Shown here in pieces: positions 9,042 to 18,472 of a stretch of DNA of 64,000 nucleotides. Both the position numbers and the translations under genes were made by a program. The notes under the pieces were generated by a model that saw only the letters and a list, made by a program, of their open reading frames with translations, was not told where the DNA came from and searched no databases. Source of the DNA: Rhodospirillum centenum SW. GTDB taxonomy: Bacteria > Pseudomonadota > Alphaproteobacteria > Azospirillales > Azospirillaceae. The stretch covers positions 3,511,001 to 3,575,000 of the forward strand of contig NC_011420.2 in assembly GCF_000016185.1 (NCBI RefSeq), in the 5' to 3' direction. The first letter of the stretch is position 1; each line of letters begins with the position of its first letter.

Positions 9042-10088
9042 ATGTCCACCGCCCCCGGCACCCCTTCTCCCGCAGATGGCGACGGCGCCCGGCCCGCCGG
9101 GGCGGAACCGCAGGTCCAGGCGCCGGCCCAGGAGCCTGCTCCGGCGCCGGAGGGGAGCGATCCGAGCACCCATTTCGTCTTCAGGAACAAGGTCTTCACC
9201 CTGGCCGGCGGGTATTTCAGCCTGGCCCGCGACACCGGCGAGGCGGTCTACAACGTCCATCTGGGCGATGTCTGGGGCAAGCTGCCCTTCCGCACCCTGC
9301 GCCAGACCTTCGATATCGACGAGCGCAGCGACGACGGCCGCCTGCTCCAGGTGGTCGAGCGTGGCCTGAAATACGTCAAGGAGATCCGGCCCGGCGACAG
9401 CATCCCGCGGGAACTGCTGGACGGTTCCGCCTCCTGGCGGGTGGACGAACGGCACCTGAACATCGCCCGGGGCCGGCTGGCGCTTCAGCTCGTCTCCTGG
9501 ATCACCGGCAAGGAGACGGTCATCACCGAGCGTTACCAGCTCGAACAGATCGTCGAGGACCCGCAGACCAAGCAGCGCACGCAGGAGGCCTTCGCCCTGC
9601 TGGCCCAGCGCATGGGCATCCCGGAGGAGCGCAAGCAGGAGGTGGTGGACCGGGTGGACTCCCTGGCCCGCGAGTTGTCCTACATCGAGGCGCTGCGCGA
9701 CCGCTTCGGGCTGGTGCAGAAGATCGTCTCCAGGCTCGGTCAGGCCAAGCGGGTGTTCCGCGGCGACCAGCAGCTCCTGTCGGACATCGCCCGGATGCAG
9801 ACGCTGGTGAAGTCGCCCTATGCCCATTTCGAGGATCTGTTCCAGCAGCTCGACGGCCAGACCGGCGAGATCATGGCGGTGCTGAAGACCTATGACGCCC
9901 AGGTCGCCTTCATCCGCCGCATCCGCGACGAGCTGCACACCGCGCTGATGATCTGGGACGACCAGATCGAGGCCTGGAACGACCAGGCGATGGAGAAGAC
10001 GCCGGAGGTGGAAGTCTTGCTCAAACGCTTCTACCAGTTCCTGGCGCAGAACTTCCTCATCAGCAAGGTCTGGCAGCGCGGCGGCTGA
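9042..10088 (+). CDS. conserved hypothetical protein, helix-rich
   Basis: 348 aa; I do not recognise a named family. The first 40 residues are Pro/Ala/Glu-rich and probably disordered. Residues about 45-85 (FRNKVFTLAGGYFSLARDTGEAVYNVHLGDVWGKLPF) look like a compact domain; from about 165 to the end the protein is almost wholly helical with charged heptads (for example EERKQEVVDRVDSLAREL, MAVLKTYDAQVAFIRRIRDEL). No signal peptide or membrane segment. It follows the degenerate-EAL gene by 158 bp in the same direction and may share its promoter. Confidence 0.7.
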   Translation: MSTAPGTPSPADGDGARPAGAEPQVQAPAQEPAPAPEGSDPSTHFVFRNKVFTLAGGYFSLARDTGEAVYNVHLGDVWGKLPFRTLRQTFDIDERSDDGRLLQVVERGLKYVKEIRPGDSIPRELLDGSASWRVDERHLNIARGRLALQLVSWITGKETVITERYQLEQIVEDPQTKQRTQEAFALLAQRMGIPEERKQEVVDRVDSLARELSYIEALRDRFGLVQKIVSRLGQAKRVFRGDQQLLSDIARMQTLVKSPYAHFEDLFQQLDGQTGEIMAVLKTYDAQVAFIRRIRDELHTALMIWDDQIEAWNDQAMEKTPEVEVLLKRFYQFLAQNFLISKVWQRGG

Positions 10089-10126
10089 CCCGTCCGCGCT
10101 GCCACCGTTCCGCCGGCCCTTCCGCC

Positions 10127-12196
10127 TCAGCGGCCCTCCCGCCGCCATGCCGCCAGCAGCAGCCCCAGCGCCAGGGCCAGCACGGCGATCCAGGGCAGCA
10201 GCGGCGCCTGGTCCACGCCCGTGACGACATGGTCGCCGTTGGCGCGCAGGCCCAGCCAGCCGCGCCCGGCGGCGTCGCGTCCGGGGCGCACGCGGCGGGT
10301 GTCCGGGGCGGCCTCGGCCAGCCAGAAGGCGCCGCCGCCCGTCCGCCGCATCACCGGCTCCAGCGGGTCCGCGGAGGTGCGCATGTCCGCCAGTTCCGGC
10401 GGGTTCACGGCGCCGACCACGGCCAGCGCCGTCCGCTCGCCGTCGCTGACGCGCCAGATGCCCGGCTCGGTCGCCAGCAGCGTCGCCGTCTCCAGCCCGT
10501 CGGCCTGTTCCTCCAGGCTCAGCTCCTGCACCGCATCGGAGGGGGAGGTGATCTGGACCGCCCGCGGGTCCGGCTCCAGCGCGCGGCGCTCCACGGTGAT
10601 GCGGTTGCCCTCCACCCGGGCGCGCAGGTCGTTCTCCTCCAGCGCCGGTTCCTTCATCAGCCAGTGCGCCAGCCGGCGCAGCAGTTCCGCCTGCGGCCCG
10701 CCGCCCTCGAAGCCGCGGCTCCACAGCCAGATCTGGTCCGAGGTGAGCTGCGCCACCCGGCCCTGGCCGACCCGGTCCAGGATCAGGAGCGGCCGCCCGT
10801 CCAGCCCGTCCATCACCACGGTGCCCCGGCTGGGCGTGGTGGCGATCTGGCGGAACCAGCGGCCCCAGTCGCCGCGGCCGTCCGGTCCCGCCAGCCCGGC
10901 GGTCACCGGATGGCGGCGGCCGACTTCCGTCACCGTCGGCGTGAAGGGCTGTTCCAGCACCTCCCCGGTCGGCTCCGCCGGCAGCACGGTGCCCAGCGGC
11001 GTGCGGAACAGCGACAGCGGCGTGGCGAAGGTCGGGCCGCTGGCCTCCAGGAAGGCGCCGCCCTTCTCCACATAGTCTGCGATGTTCGCCAGATACATGT
11101 TCGGCAGCACGCCGCGGCGGCGGTAGCGGTCGAAGATGATGAGGTCGAACTCGTCGAGCTTCATCTCGAACAGCTCGCGGATCGGGAACGCGATCAGCGA
11201 CAGCTCGCGGATCGGCGTGCCGTCGTTCTTCTCCGGCGGGCGCAGGATGGTGAAGTGGACCAGATCGACGGACGGGTCCGCCTTCAGCAGGTTGCGCCAG
11301 GTCCGCTCGCCGGCGTGCGGCTCGCCCGACACCAGCAGCACCCGCAGCCGGTCGCGCACGCCGTTGACGACGATGGCGGCGCGGTTGTTGGCCAGCGTCA
11401 GTTCCTCCGGCCCGCGGTCCACCTCCAGCTCGACGACGTTCTGGCCGCCGTGCGTCAGGGTGAAGGTGAGGGGGATCTCCTGCCCCACCGGCACGCGGTA
11501 GGGCCGGCCGGTCCCGCCGTCCTGCGTCACCACCAGGGTCGCCATGCCGCCCGTGCCGCCGGGCAGATCGTCCACCCGCACGGTCACCGTCACCGGCCGG
11601 TCCACGATGCCGAAGGACGGCGCCTGCACCACCGCCAGCCGGCGGTCGCCCTCGTCGCGCTCGCCGGTCAGCAGGGCGTGGACGGGGCCGAAGCCCTCCA
11701 GCGTCGGCAGTGCCTCTGCCACGTCATGGACCTGCCCGTCGGTCAGCAGCACGGCCCCGGCGAGGCGGCGGCGCGGCACGTCCGCGACGGCGCGGTTCAT
11801 CGCCTCCAGCAGCCGGGTCTGCTCGATGCCCGCCCCCTCGGCCCCGGCGGCGTCGGCGGTGCGCACGACGCGCACCTCCAGATCGTCGTAGCGGGCCAGC
11901 CTGCGCTGCAGGTCCTCCAGGGCCCGTTCCGCCCGCGCCCGGCGCTCGCCCACGTTCTGGCTGGGCGACTGGTCCACGACGATGACGGCCACGTCCTTGA
12001 TCGGCTCGCGCTCCTCCTGCACCAGGGCGGGGTTCAGCAGGGCCACGAACAGCACGGCCAGGGCCAGGGCGCGCAGCAGCGTGCCGCGCGCCCGGCGGAT
12101 CAGGCCGAGCCCCAGGCCCGCCAGGGCCGGCACCGCCAGGATCAGCAGCACCGCCCAGGGCACCAGGGGCGAAAGGGCGATCGAGGTGCCGGTCAT
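10127..12196 (-). CDS. membrane protein with VWA-like and glutamine-amidotransferase-like domains
   Basis: 689 aa, last gene of the MoxR block. Two membrane helices at about 12-32 and 40-58 precede a VWA-like domain with a MIDAS-type motif (VVDQSPSQN). Around residues 280-430 the sequence resembles the class I glutamine-amidotransferase-like fold found in this family, without an evident catalytic triad. A last helix (LLPWIAVLALALGLLLAAW) anchors the C-terminus. The ATG at 12196 overlaps the stop of the preceding gene by 4 bp (ATGA), showing translational coupling. By analogy with Bat/MoxR operons the product probably works in the periplasm with the DUF4159 protein; the reaction is unknown. 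Confidence 0.75.
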   Translation of the reverse strand: MTGTSIALSPLVPWAVLLILAVPALAGLGLGLIRRARGTLLRALALAVLFVALLNPALVQEEREPIKDVAVIVVDQSPSQNVGERRARAERALEDLQRRLARYDDLEVRVVRTADAAGAEGAGIEQTRLLEAMNRAVADVPRRRLAGAVLLTDGQVHDVAEALPTLEGFGPVHALLTGERDEGDRRLAVVQAPSFGIVDRPVTVTVRVDDLPGGTGGMATLVVTQDGGTGRPYRVPVGQEIPLTFTLTHGGQNVVELEVDRGPEELTLANNRAAIVVNGVRDRLRVLLVSGEPHAGERTWRNLLKADPSVDLVHFTILRPPEKNDGTPIRELSLIAFPIRELFEMKLDEFDLIIFDRYRRRGVLPNMYLANIADYVEKGGAFLEASGPTFATPLSLFRTPLGTVLPAEPTGEVLEQPFTPTVTEVGRRHPVTAGLAGPDGRGDWGRWFRQIATTPSRGTVVMDGLDGRPLLILDRVGQGRVAQLTSDQIWLWSRGFEGGGPQAELLRRLAHWLMKEPALEENDLRARVEGNRITVERRALEPDPRAVQITSPSDAVQELSLEEQADGLETATLLATEPGIWRVSDGERTALAVVGAVNPPELADMRTSADPLEPVMRRTGGGAFWLAEAAPDTRRVRPGRDAAGRGWLGLRANGDHVVTGVDQAPLLPWIAVLALALGLLLAAWRREGR

Positions 12197-13905
12197 TGGC
12201 CGAGCCGCTCCAGGATGGCGGGGACATGCACCTGGTCGGCCTTGTAGTTGCCGGTCAGGGCGTACATCACGAGGTTCACGCCGAAGCGGTAGGCCATCTC
12301 GCGCTGGCGCTCGGCCCCGGGCACGACGGCGTTCAGGGCGCGGCCCTGCGCGTCCACGGCCCAGGCGCCGGCCCAGTCGTTGCCGCCGACGACCACGCCG
12401 GAGACGCCGTCATTGGCGCGGCCTTCCTCCGCCTCCACCCAGACCGCCCCGCCGACATAGCGGCCGGGGAAGTCCTGCAACAGATAGAAGGCCTTGGTCA
12501 GCACATGGTCGGGGGGCACGGGCGCCAGCGGCGGGATGTCCAGCCCGCGCAGCAGCTCCTCCAGGCGGGAGCCGCCGCCCATGGAGAAGCCGCGGTCGCG
12601 GGTGTCGATCAGGATCAGCCCGCCATGGCGCAGATACTCGTTCAAGCGCTGCCGGGCCGCGTCCGAGATGGCGGGCTGCGTCTCCGTCACCGGCCAGTAG
12701 ATCAGCGGGAAGAAGGCCAGTTCGTCCGTCTCCAGGTCCACCGCCATGGCCCCCGCCGCCTCCACCGCCGTGCGGCGGTTGAGCTGCTCCGCCAGTCCTT
12801 GCAGGCCGGCGCGGCTGGTCGCGTCCACGCTGCGGTCGCCGGTCTCGACATAGGCCAGCCAGTTCTGCGTGCTGGCCTGCACGGCGCGGGCATCGGGGCC
12901 GCCGGTCACCGGCTGCGCCCGCGCCCCGTCCGCCCGGAGCCCGGCGGCAAGGCCGGCCGCCAGCAGCAGCACCAGCCCGGCCGCCATGCCGCCGCGCCGG
13001 AACCGCAGGCGGGGCAGCGGCAGCAGGCCGCGCAGGGCCAGCCCGATGAACAGGTCCAGCACCGCCAGGGCCAGCGCCGCGGTCAGCAGGGCCGGCTTCA
13101 GGTCCAGCTCGCCGCGGCTGCCGTAGAGCCCGCGCGCCACGTTGGGCGGCAGCCCTTCCAGCGGGCGCAGCTCCGCCACGGCGGCGGACAGGTTCAGGGC
13201 CCGCCGCGCCTCGCTGGTGCCGTAGAAGCCGGGCGGGTGCCGCGGCCCGATCAGGTCGCCGGGCGGCGTCTCCGCCAGCCGTTCGGAGGCCAGCGGGAAG
13301 GCGGTCGCCGGCGGGGGCACCAGCCGGCCCAGACCGTCGAGCAGTTCCAGCGGCGGCAGGGCACCGCCCGCCTCCGCCTCCCCGGCGACGCCGGCGGACA
13401 GCGCCACCAGCCGTTGCAGCATCTGCACGAACAGCCCCGAGAGCGACAGGTTCGACCATTCCGGGCTGGCGGTGGTGTGGACCAGCACGACATGGCCGCT
13501 GCCGCGCCGCTCCGCGGTCACCAGGGGCGTGCCGTCCTCCAGCCGCGCCCAGGTCCGCTCCCCCAGGTCCACGGAGGGTTCGGCCAGCACCTGCCGGGCC
13601 ACGGTCACGTCGGCCGGCACCGGAAGACCGCCGAACGGTCCGTCGGCGGCAAAGGGGGCCAGCCGCGCCGGCACCGACCAGGACAGCGCCCCGCCCAGGG
13701 CGCGGTCGCCGGCCCGCAGCCGCACCGGCACCAGCGTGTCGGCGTTCTGCGCCAGCCGCGGCCCGGCGAAGCGCACCAGCATGCCGCCGCCCTGGACCCA
13801 CTCCGCCAGCCGCTCCGCCTCCGGGACGGAGAGCGAGCCGACATCCGCCAGCACCAGCACGGCGAGGTCACGTTGCAGCAGGTCGGTGATGGTGCCGCGC
13901 CGCAC
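12193..13905 (-). pseudogene. C-terminal part of frameshifted BatA/DUF4159 membrane protein
   Basis: 570 codons that belong to the same gene as the fragment at 13868-14968. The apparent GTG start at 13905 is an internal valine. This part contains the amidotransferase-like middle domain, a membrane helix pair (about 285-330) and the DUF4159 domain at the C-terminus (from NWLAYVETGDRSVDATSRAGL to the end, including LRHGGLILIDTRDRG). If one base is removed from the three-C run at 13982-13984 the two parts read as one protein of about 925 aa, the normal size for this family. The stop codon overlaps the next start by 4 bp, so the coupling of the operon is preserved. I think a sequencing error or very recent mutation is more likely than two genes. 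Confidence 0.8.
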
Positions 13906-14968
13906 CTCCGCGAAGGGGGAGAGGGCGCGCTCCAGATAATAGAGGTCGGACAGCAGCGGCTGCGCCTCGGCGTCCGGCCGGCCCGGAGACCAGCCCCACC
14001 GGGCGGCGGCGCCAGCGTTCGTCCAGCAGGATGGTGGCGCCGGCGGTGGACTGTCCGTCCAGCCGGACCTCCGTCACCTCGTTGCGCAGTTCCGTCGGCA
14101 GGTCCAGCCGCACCTCCGTCCGCCGCGCGTCGGCGGCGAAGGCACCGCTGCCCGCAGCCAGCAGCCGGCCGTCGGCGCCGCTGGCGCGCACCGCCACCGG
14201 CTGCGGCAGTCCGCTCCGGGCGCGCTCCACCGGCACCAGCAGCGACAACCCGTCCGCCACCGGCGGACGCAGCAGGAGGGCCGGCCGGTCGGGGCCGTCC
14301 TCCACCACCTCCACCCCGCCCAGCCGCACCAGCCGCGCGGCCAGATCCGCATCGCCGCCGGCTCCCGGTCCATCGGCTCCCAGCCCGTCTGACAGCCAGA
14401 TGGCGTGCATGCTGCCGCGCGGGCGCAGGTCGTCCAGGGCCGCCAGTGCCGCCCGCCGGTCGCCGGGCCAGGGCTGCGGTTGCAGGGCCTGCGCCTCCCG
14501 CCGGGCGTCGGCGGCGACCATCGGTCCGATCAGGCGCGGCACTCCGGTCGCGGCGGCCGGGGCGGTGGGCAGGATCGCCACCTCGCGCCCGGTCCGGTCG
14601 GCCTGGTCGATCAGCCGCCCCAGCATCTCCTGCCGCGCCGGCCAGTCGCGGCCGGCGGCCCAGCCGTTGTCCACCACCAGCAGCAGCGGACCGCTGCCCG
14701 GCAGGGCGGCGTCGGGGTTCAGCAGCGGCCGTGCCAGCGCCAGGATCACCAGTCCGGCCAGCAGGATGCGCAGCAGCAGCAGCCAGGGCGGCGTGCGCTG
14801 CGGCGTCTCCTCCCGGCTGACCAGATCGCGCAGCAGGCGGATGGCGGGGAAGGCGACGGTGCGGGGGGCGGGCGGCGTCACCCGCAGCAGCCACCAGAGC
14901 GCCGGCAGCACGGCCAGGGCGAGCAGCGCCCAGGGGGCGGCGAAGGCAAGCGGACCCAGGCTCAGCAT
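13868..14968 (-). pseudogene. N-terminal part of frameshifted BatA/DUF4159 membrane protein
   Basis: About 366 codons. It begins with the BatA N-terminal signature: two membrane helices (LAFAAPWALLALAVLPALWWLLR and LLLLRILLAGLVILALARPLL), followed by a VWA-like domain that starts LLLVVDNGWAAG. The frame is lost after LLDERWRRRPVGLVSG: the next residues are Arg/Ala/Gly-rich nonsense to a stop at 13868. Removing one base at 13982-13984 restores SGRPDAEAQPLLSDLYYLERAL and continues into the downstream frame. The ATG at 14968 overlaps the stop of the DUF58 gene (TGATG); a GTG one codon earlier is possible. Confidence 0.8.
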
Positions 14969-15900
14969 CACACGGCCTCCTGGGCCAGCGCCCCCCAGAG
15001 GGACAGCAGCGGCACCTGCGCCGGTCGGTCGGTGCAGTGGACGCTGTAGCTCCAGCCGGCCGCGCGGGCCAGATCGGACAGGCCCGTCTTCTGTGCCGCC
15101 AGCCGCTCCAGATAGGCGTCCCGGATGCCTTCGACGCGCGGCACCAGCAGTTCCGCCTCGCCTTCCAGCCCGGTGAACTCGACCCGGCCGCCGAAGGGCA
15201 GGGTCTCCTCCGCCGGGTCCAGGACCTGCACCAGATGGCCGCGCAGGCCGCGGTTGGCGTAGGCGGCGACGGTGGCCTGCACCCGCTCCAGCGGTCCCAG
15301 CAGGTCGCCCACCAGCACGATCCGGGCGTGCCGCGGCAGCGCCTCCACCGGCGGCACGCCGTCGCCGTCCCGGCCCGCGTCACTGCCCGTGTCCCTGCCG
15401 CCGGCCGCCGCGGCGGGGCCGGTCAGGTGCAGCGCCAGCCGCGGCAGGATGCTGCGCGCGGCCGACGGGGCGACGCCGCTGCCCAGCAGCGCCACCCGCT
15501 CGCCGCCGCGCACGAGCAGCACGGCCAGCGCCAGGGCCAGCAGGTCGGCCCGCTCCCGCTTGGTCGGCAGGTCGCGGTCGGAGCGCCAGTCCATGGAGGC
15601 GGAGTCGTCGCGCCAGATCCAGACGCTCTGCGCCGCTTCCCACTCGTTCTCGCGCACGAAGACATGGCGGTTCTTCGCCGACTGGCGCCAGTCGATCATC
15701 TGGGCGCTGTCGCCGGGCTGGTAGCGGCGGAACTGCCAGAAGCTCTCGCCGGTGCCGACGCGGCGGCGGCCGTGGACACCCTGCGCCACCGTGGCCGCGA
15801 CCCGCTCGGCCGCGACCAGCAGCGGGGGCAGGCGCAGGGCCAGGGTCTCGGCCCGGTGCTGGGCGCGCAGGGCGGTGGCGGTGGCGGGGGGGCGGCTCAT
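14968..15900 (-). CDS. DUF58 domain-containing protein
   Basis: 310 aa. The DUF58 hallmark GESFWQFRRYQPGDSAQMIDWRQSAKN lies at about 50-77, followed by a VWA-like fold with DDSASM. DUF58 proteins are encoded next to MoxR ATPases and VWA membrane proteins and are thought to act as partners of the ATPase. The gene overlaps the next start by one base (TGATG) and follows moxR by about 50 bp, so it is the second gene of the four-gene operon. No membrane segment is evident. Confidence 0.88.
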   Translation of the reverse strand: MSRPPATATALRAQHRAETLALRLPPLLVAAERVAATVAQGVHGRRRVGTGESFWQFRRYQPGDSAQMIDWRQSAKNRHVFVRENEWEAAQSVWIWRDDSASMDWRSDRDLPTKRERADLLALALAVLLVRGGERVALLGSGVAPSAARSILPRLALHLTGPAAAAGGRDTGSDAGRDGDGVPPVEALPRHARIVLVGDLLGPLERVQATVAAYANRGLRGHLVQVLDPAEETLPFGGRVEFTGLEGEAELLVPRVEGIRDAYLERLAAQKTGLSDLARAAGWSYSVHCTDRPAQVPLLSLWGALAQEAV

Positions 15901-15952
15901 TCGGGTCCGGGACCTGTCACGCGGGAGCGGGGGCGGCGGCGCGGCGGCGCCG

Positions 15953-16966
15953 TCAGGCCAGGGGCGCGCACAGCCGGTCGATCACGTCGTCCAGGGTGAC
16001 GCCGTCGGCACGGGCGGCGAAGTTCAGCGCCATCCTATGCTTCAGCACCGGCTTCGCCAGGGCCAGAACGTCGTCCAGCGACGGGGCCAGCCGCCCGTCC
16101 AGCAGGGCGCGGGCGCGCGCCGCCAGCATCAGCGACTGGCTGGCGCGCGGGCCGGGACCCCAGGCGACGTTGCGGCGCACCTCCGGCAGGTCGCTCTCCT
16201 CCGGCCGCGCGCTCCGCACCAGATCCAGGATGCCGTCCACCACGCTGTCGCCCACCGGCACGCGGCGGACCAGCCGCTGCGCCGCCATCAGGTCCTCCGG
16301 CCCCAGCACGGCGCTGGGCGCGGCGGCCTCCGCCCCGGTGGTGGCGATCATCATGCGCCGTTCGGCGTCGCGGTCGGGATAGGCCACGTCCACCTGCATC
16401 AGGAAACGGTCGAGCTGCGCCTCCGGCAGGGGATACGTCCCCTCCTGCTCCAGCGGGTTCTGCGTCGCCAGCACATGGAAGGGCCGCGGCAGCGGGTGGT
16501 AGTGCCCGGCGACGGAGACCCGCCCCTCCTGCATCGCCTGCAGCAGCGCCGACTGGGTGCGCGGGGAGGCACGGTTGATCTCGTCCGCCATCAGGAGCTG
16601 GCTGAACACCGGGCCGGGGATGAAGCGGAAGCCGCGGCGACCGCCCTCGTCCTCCTCCAGCACCTCGGACCCCAGGATGTCCGCCGGCATCAGGTCGGGG
16701 GTACACTGGATGCGGCGCTCGTCCAGGCCCAGCACGGTGCCCAGCGTCTCCACCAGCCGCGTCTTCGCCAGCCCCGGCACGCCGATCAGCAGCAGGTGCC
16801 CGCCGGCCAGCAGCGTCACCAGCGACAGATCGACGACCGTCTGCTGGCCGTAGATGACCCGGCCGATCATCTCCCGCACGGTGGCGAGGCGCTGGCCCAG
16901 CGCGTCCACCTCGCGCACGAGGGCCTGGGCGTCGGCGGTGGGGCGGGACAGGTCGAGGGCACTCAC
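15953..16966 (-). CDS. MoxR-family AAA+ ATPase
   Basis: 337 aa. The GTG at 16966 has a GGAG ribosome binding site ten bases upstream and gives the family N-terminus; the frame continues upstream without coding character. Walker A is GVPGLAKT (62-69), Walker B is LLMADEIN, sensor 1 is LATQNP, and QEGTYPLPEAQLDRFLM is the MoxR signature. MoxR proteins act as chaperone-like ATPases in the maturation of metal enzymes and envelope complexes, with VWA partners; here the partners are the three genes downstream. It heads the operon and is divergent from the DUF1285 gene, with a large inverted repeat between them. Confidence 0.92.
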   Translation of the reverse strand: MSALDLSRPTADAQALVREVDALGQRLATVREMIGRVIYGQQTVVDLSLVTLLAGGHLLLIGVPGLAKTRLVETLGTVLGLDERRIQCTPDLMPADILGSEVLEEDEGGRRGFRFIPGPVFSQLLMADEINRASPRTQSALLQAMQEGRVSVAGHYHPLPRPFHVLATQNPLEQEGTYPLPEAQLDRFLMQVDVAYPDRDAERRMMIATTGAEAAAPSAVLGPEDLMAAQRLVRRVPVGDSVVDGILDLVRSARPEESDLPEVRRNVAWGPGPRASQSLMLAARARALLDGRLAPSLDDVLALAKPVLKHRMALNFAARADGVTLDDVIDRLCAPLA

Positions 16967-17031
16967 GATGGCTCTCCAGGGTGGCGGCGGGGGGTGTCCG
17001 AACGAAGACGGGCCCATTATGTTAACTCTGT

Positions 17032-17081
17032 GGCCGCCCTTCCGGGAACGCTGCCGGGGTTGCGTTCCCGGAAGGGCGGCC
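17032..17081. repeat. 20-bp perfect inverted repeat in the moxR / DUF1285 divergent region
   Basis: Arms of 20 bp at 17032-17051 and 17062-17081 are exact reverse complements, separated by a 10-nt loop. Imperfect direct repeats (CCGAAC..AGACGG at 16998-17011 and 17083-17094) flank it. It ends 24 bp before the DUF1285 start and begins about 65 bp from the moxR start. There is no T tract on either side, so a terminator is a poor explanation. Confidence 0.85.
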
Positions 17082-17105
17082 CCCGAACAGACGGCACGAT
17101 AACAG

Positions 17106-17780
17106 ATGGTCGGCAGCGCCATGGAGGAAAGCAAGAGACTTGCGGCAGACGGCGAAAAACCCGCCGACGGCCGCCTGCCTCAGCCTGAACGCTCACAGCC
17201 TGAACGCTCACAGCCCGGACACCCCCTGCCCGGACCTGACGCCTCCGGTGCCCTCGGCGGCTTCGGGGGCCTCGGGCCGATGGCGGAGGACGAGGCCTAC
17301 GACATCCGCATCGGCATCGACGGGACCTGGTACTACCATGACAGCCCGATCGGCCGGCTGCCGCTGGTCAAGCTGTTTGCCAGCGTGCTGCGGCGGGACG
17401 AGGCCGGCGACTACTGGCTGGTGACCCCGGCCGAGCGGGGCCGCATCCGCGTGGACGACGTACCCTTCATGGTCGTCGAGGCGGCGTTCGAGGGGACCGG
17501 CGCGGACCAGACCGTGCGCTTCCGCACCAGCCTGGACGAGTGGGTGACCGCCGGCCCCGGACATCCCATCCATGTCCGAACGGACGCTAGGACGGGGGAG
17601 CCCCGCCCCTATATCCTGGTCCGGAACAATCTGGAGGCCCGCATCAACCGGCCCGTCTTCTACGAGCTGGTGGAGCGCGGCGAAAGCAGGCGGAGGCCCG
17701 GCGGACCCGGGTCCGGCGGGACAGAATTCGGACTATGGAGCGACGGGACCTTCTTTCCCCTGGGCAACCTGACGGACTGA
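17106..17780 (+). CDS. DUF1285 domain-containing protein
   Basis: 224 aa. The DUF1285 domain starts at about residue 65 (YDIRIGIDGTWYYHDSPIGRLPLVKLFASVLRRDEAGDYWLVTPAERGRI) and ends with LWSDGTFFPLG. The first 60 residues are a low-complexity Pro/Glu/Gln tail containing a perfect 15-bp tandem duplication (17182-17211, PERSQ twice), so the true start is uncertain: 17106, 17121 or even 17280 are possible and none has a strong ribosome binding site. The family has no proven function. The 3' end overlaps the next gene by 46 bp. Confidence 0.8.
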   Translation: MVGSAMEESKRLAADGEKPADGRLPQPERSQPERSQPGHPLPGPDASGALGGFGGLGPMAEDEAYDIRIGIDGTWYYHDSPIGRLPLVKLFASVLRRDEAGDYWLVTPAERGRIRVDDVPFMVVEAAFEGTGADQTVRFRTSLDEWVTAGPGHPIHVRTDARTGEPRPYILVRNNLEARINRPVFYELVERGESRRRPGGPGSGGTEFGLWSDGTFFPLGNLTD

Positions 17781-18415
17781 TCACCGAGGCGGACATCCGC
17801 GCGCGCTTCCTGCGCCGCCCCGGCCAGCCCGGCCGGATCATCGGCGTGCGCGGCGACCATGAGGGCAATCCCGGCATGGGGACGCCGGCGGCGCTGCGCG
17901 AGGCGGCCGTGCTGGTGCCGCTGATCGACCGCGACGCCGGGGTGACCGTGCTGCTGACCCAGCGCACGGCCCATCTGGCGGCCCATGCCGGCCAGATCTC
18001 CTTTCCCGGCGGCGGGGTCGAACCGGCCGATACCGGGCCGGAGGACACGGCCCTGCGCGAGACGGAGGAGGAGGTCGGGCTGCCGCGCACCAAGGTGGAC
18101 CTGATCGGCCGGCTGGACACCTACGTGACCCGCACCGGCTTCCGCGTCACCCCCGTCGTCGGCATCATCCGCCCGCCCTTCACGCTGAACGCCCAGCCCG
18201 ACGAGGTGGCGGACGTGTTCGAGGTGCCGCTGGCCTTCATCCTGGGACCCGGCGGGCGGGAGCGGCGCAGCGCCGAACTCCGCGGCACCCTGCGCCATTT
18301 CTGGGTGGTGCCCTACCAGGACCGCTTCATCTGGGGCGCCACCGCCGGCATGCTGGTCAATCTCTGCGAGGTGCTGACCGGCGAGGGCGCCGATCCGGCA
18401 CCGCAGCCGGCCTGA
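17735..18415 (+). CDS. CoA-pyrophosphatase-type NUDIX hydrolase
   Basis: 226 aa. The UPF0035-type signature (LLTQRTAHLAAHAGQISFPGGGVEP) and NUDIX box (GGGVEPADTGPEDTALRETEEEVGL) mark the CoA pyrophosphatase group, which cleaves coenzyme A or acyl-CoA to phosphopantetheine and ADP. The C-terminal part keeps FEVPLAFIL and the WGATAGML motif. The start lies 46 bp inside the DUF1285 gene in another frame, so translation is coupled. Confidence 0.9.
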   Translation: MERRDLLSPGQPDGLITEADIRARFLRRPGQPGRIIGVRGDHEGNPGMGTPAALREAAVLVPLIDRDAGVTVLLTQRTAHLAAHAGQISFPGGGVEPADTGPEDTALRETEEEVGLPRTKVDLIGRLDTYVTRTGFRVTPVVGIIRPPFTLNAQPDEVADVFEVPLAFILGPGGRERRSAELRGTLRHFWVVPYQDRFIWGATAGMLVNLCEVLTGEGADPAPQPA

Positions 18416-18472
18416 CCGGACGGACGGGGCAGGGCGGGAGACCGTGATGACGACCAAGGAAGGGAAGGCGCG

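Noticed and set aside
12196-14820. An 874-codon plus-strand frame opposite the DUF4159 gene
   Set aside because: Shadow frame; the minus strand shows membrane helices, VWA-like and DUF4159 domains and coupled gene overlaps.
17041-17070. EcfG-type promoter within the inverted repeat (GGAAC...GTT)
   Set aside because: Spacing from GGAAC to the next GTT triplets is 9 or 14 bases, outside the 16-17 expected.
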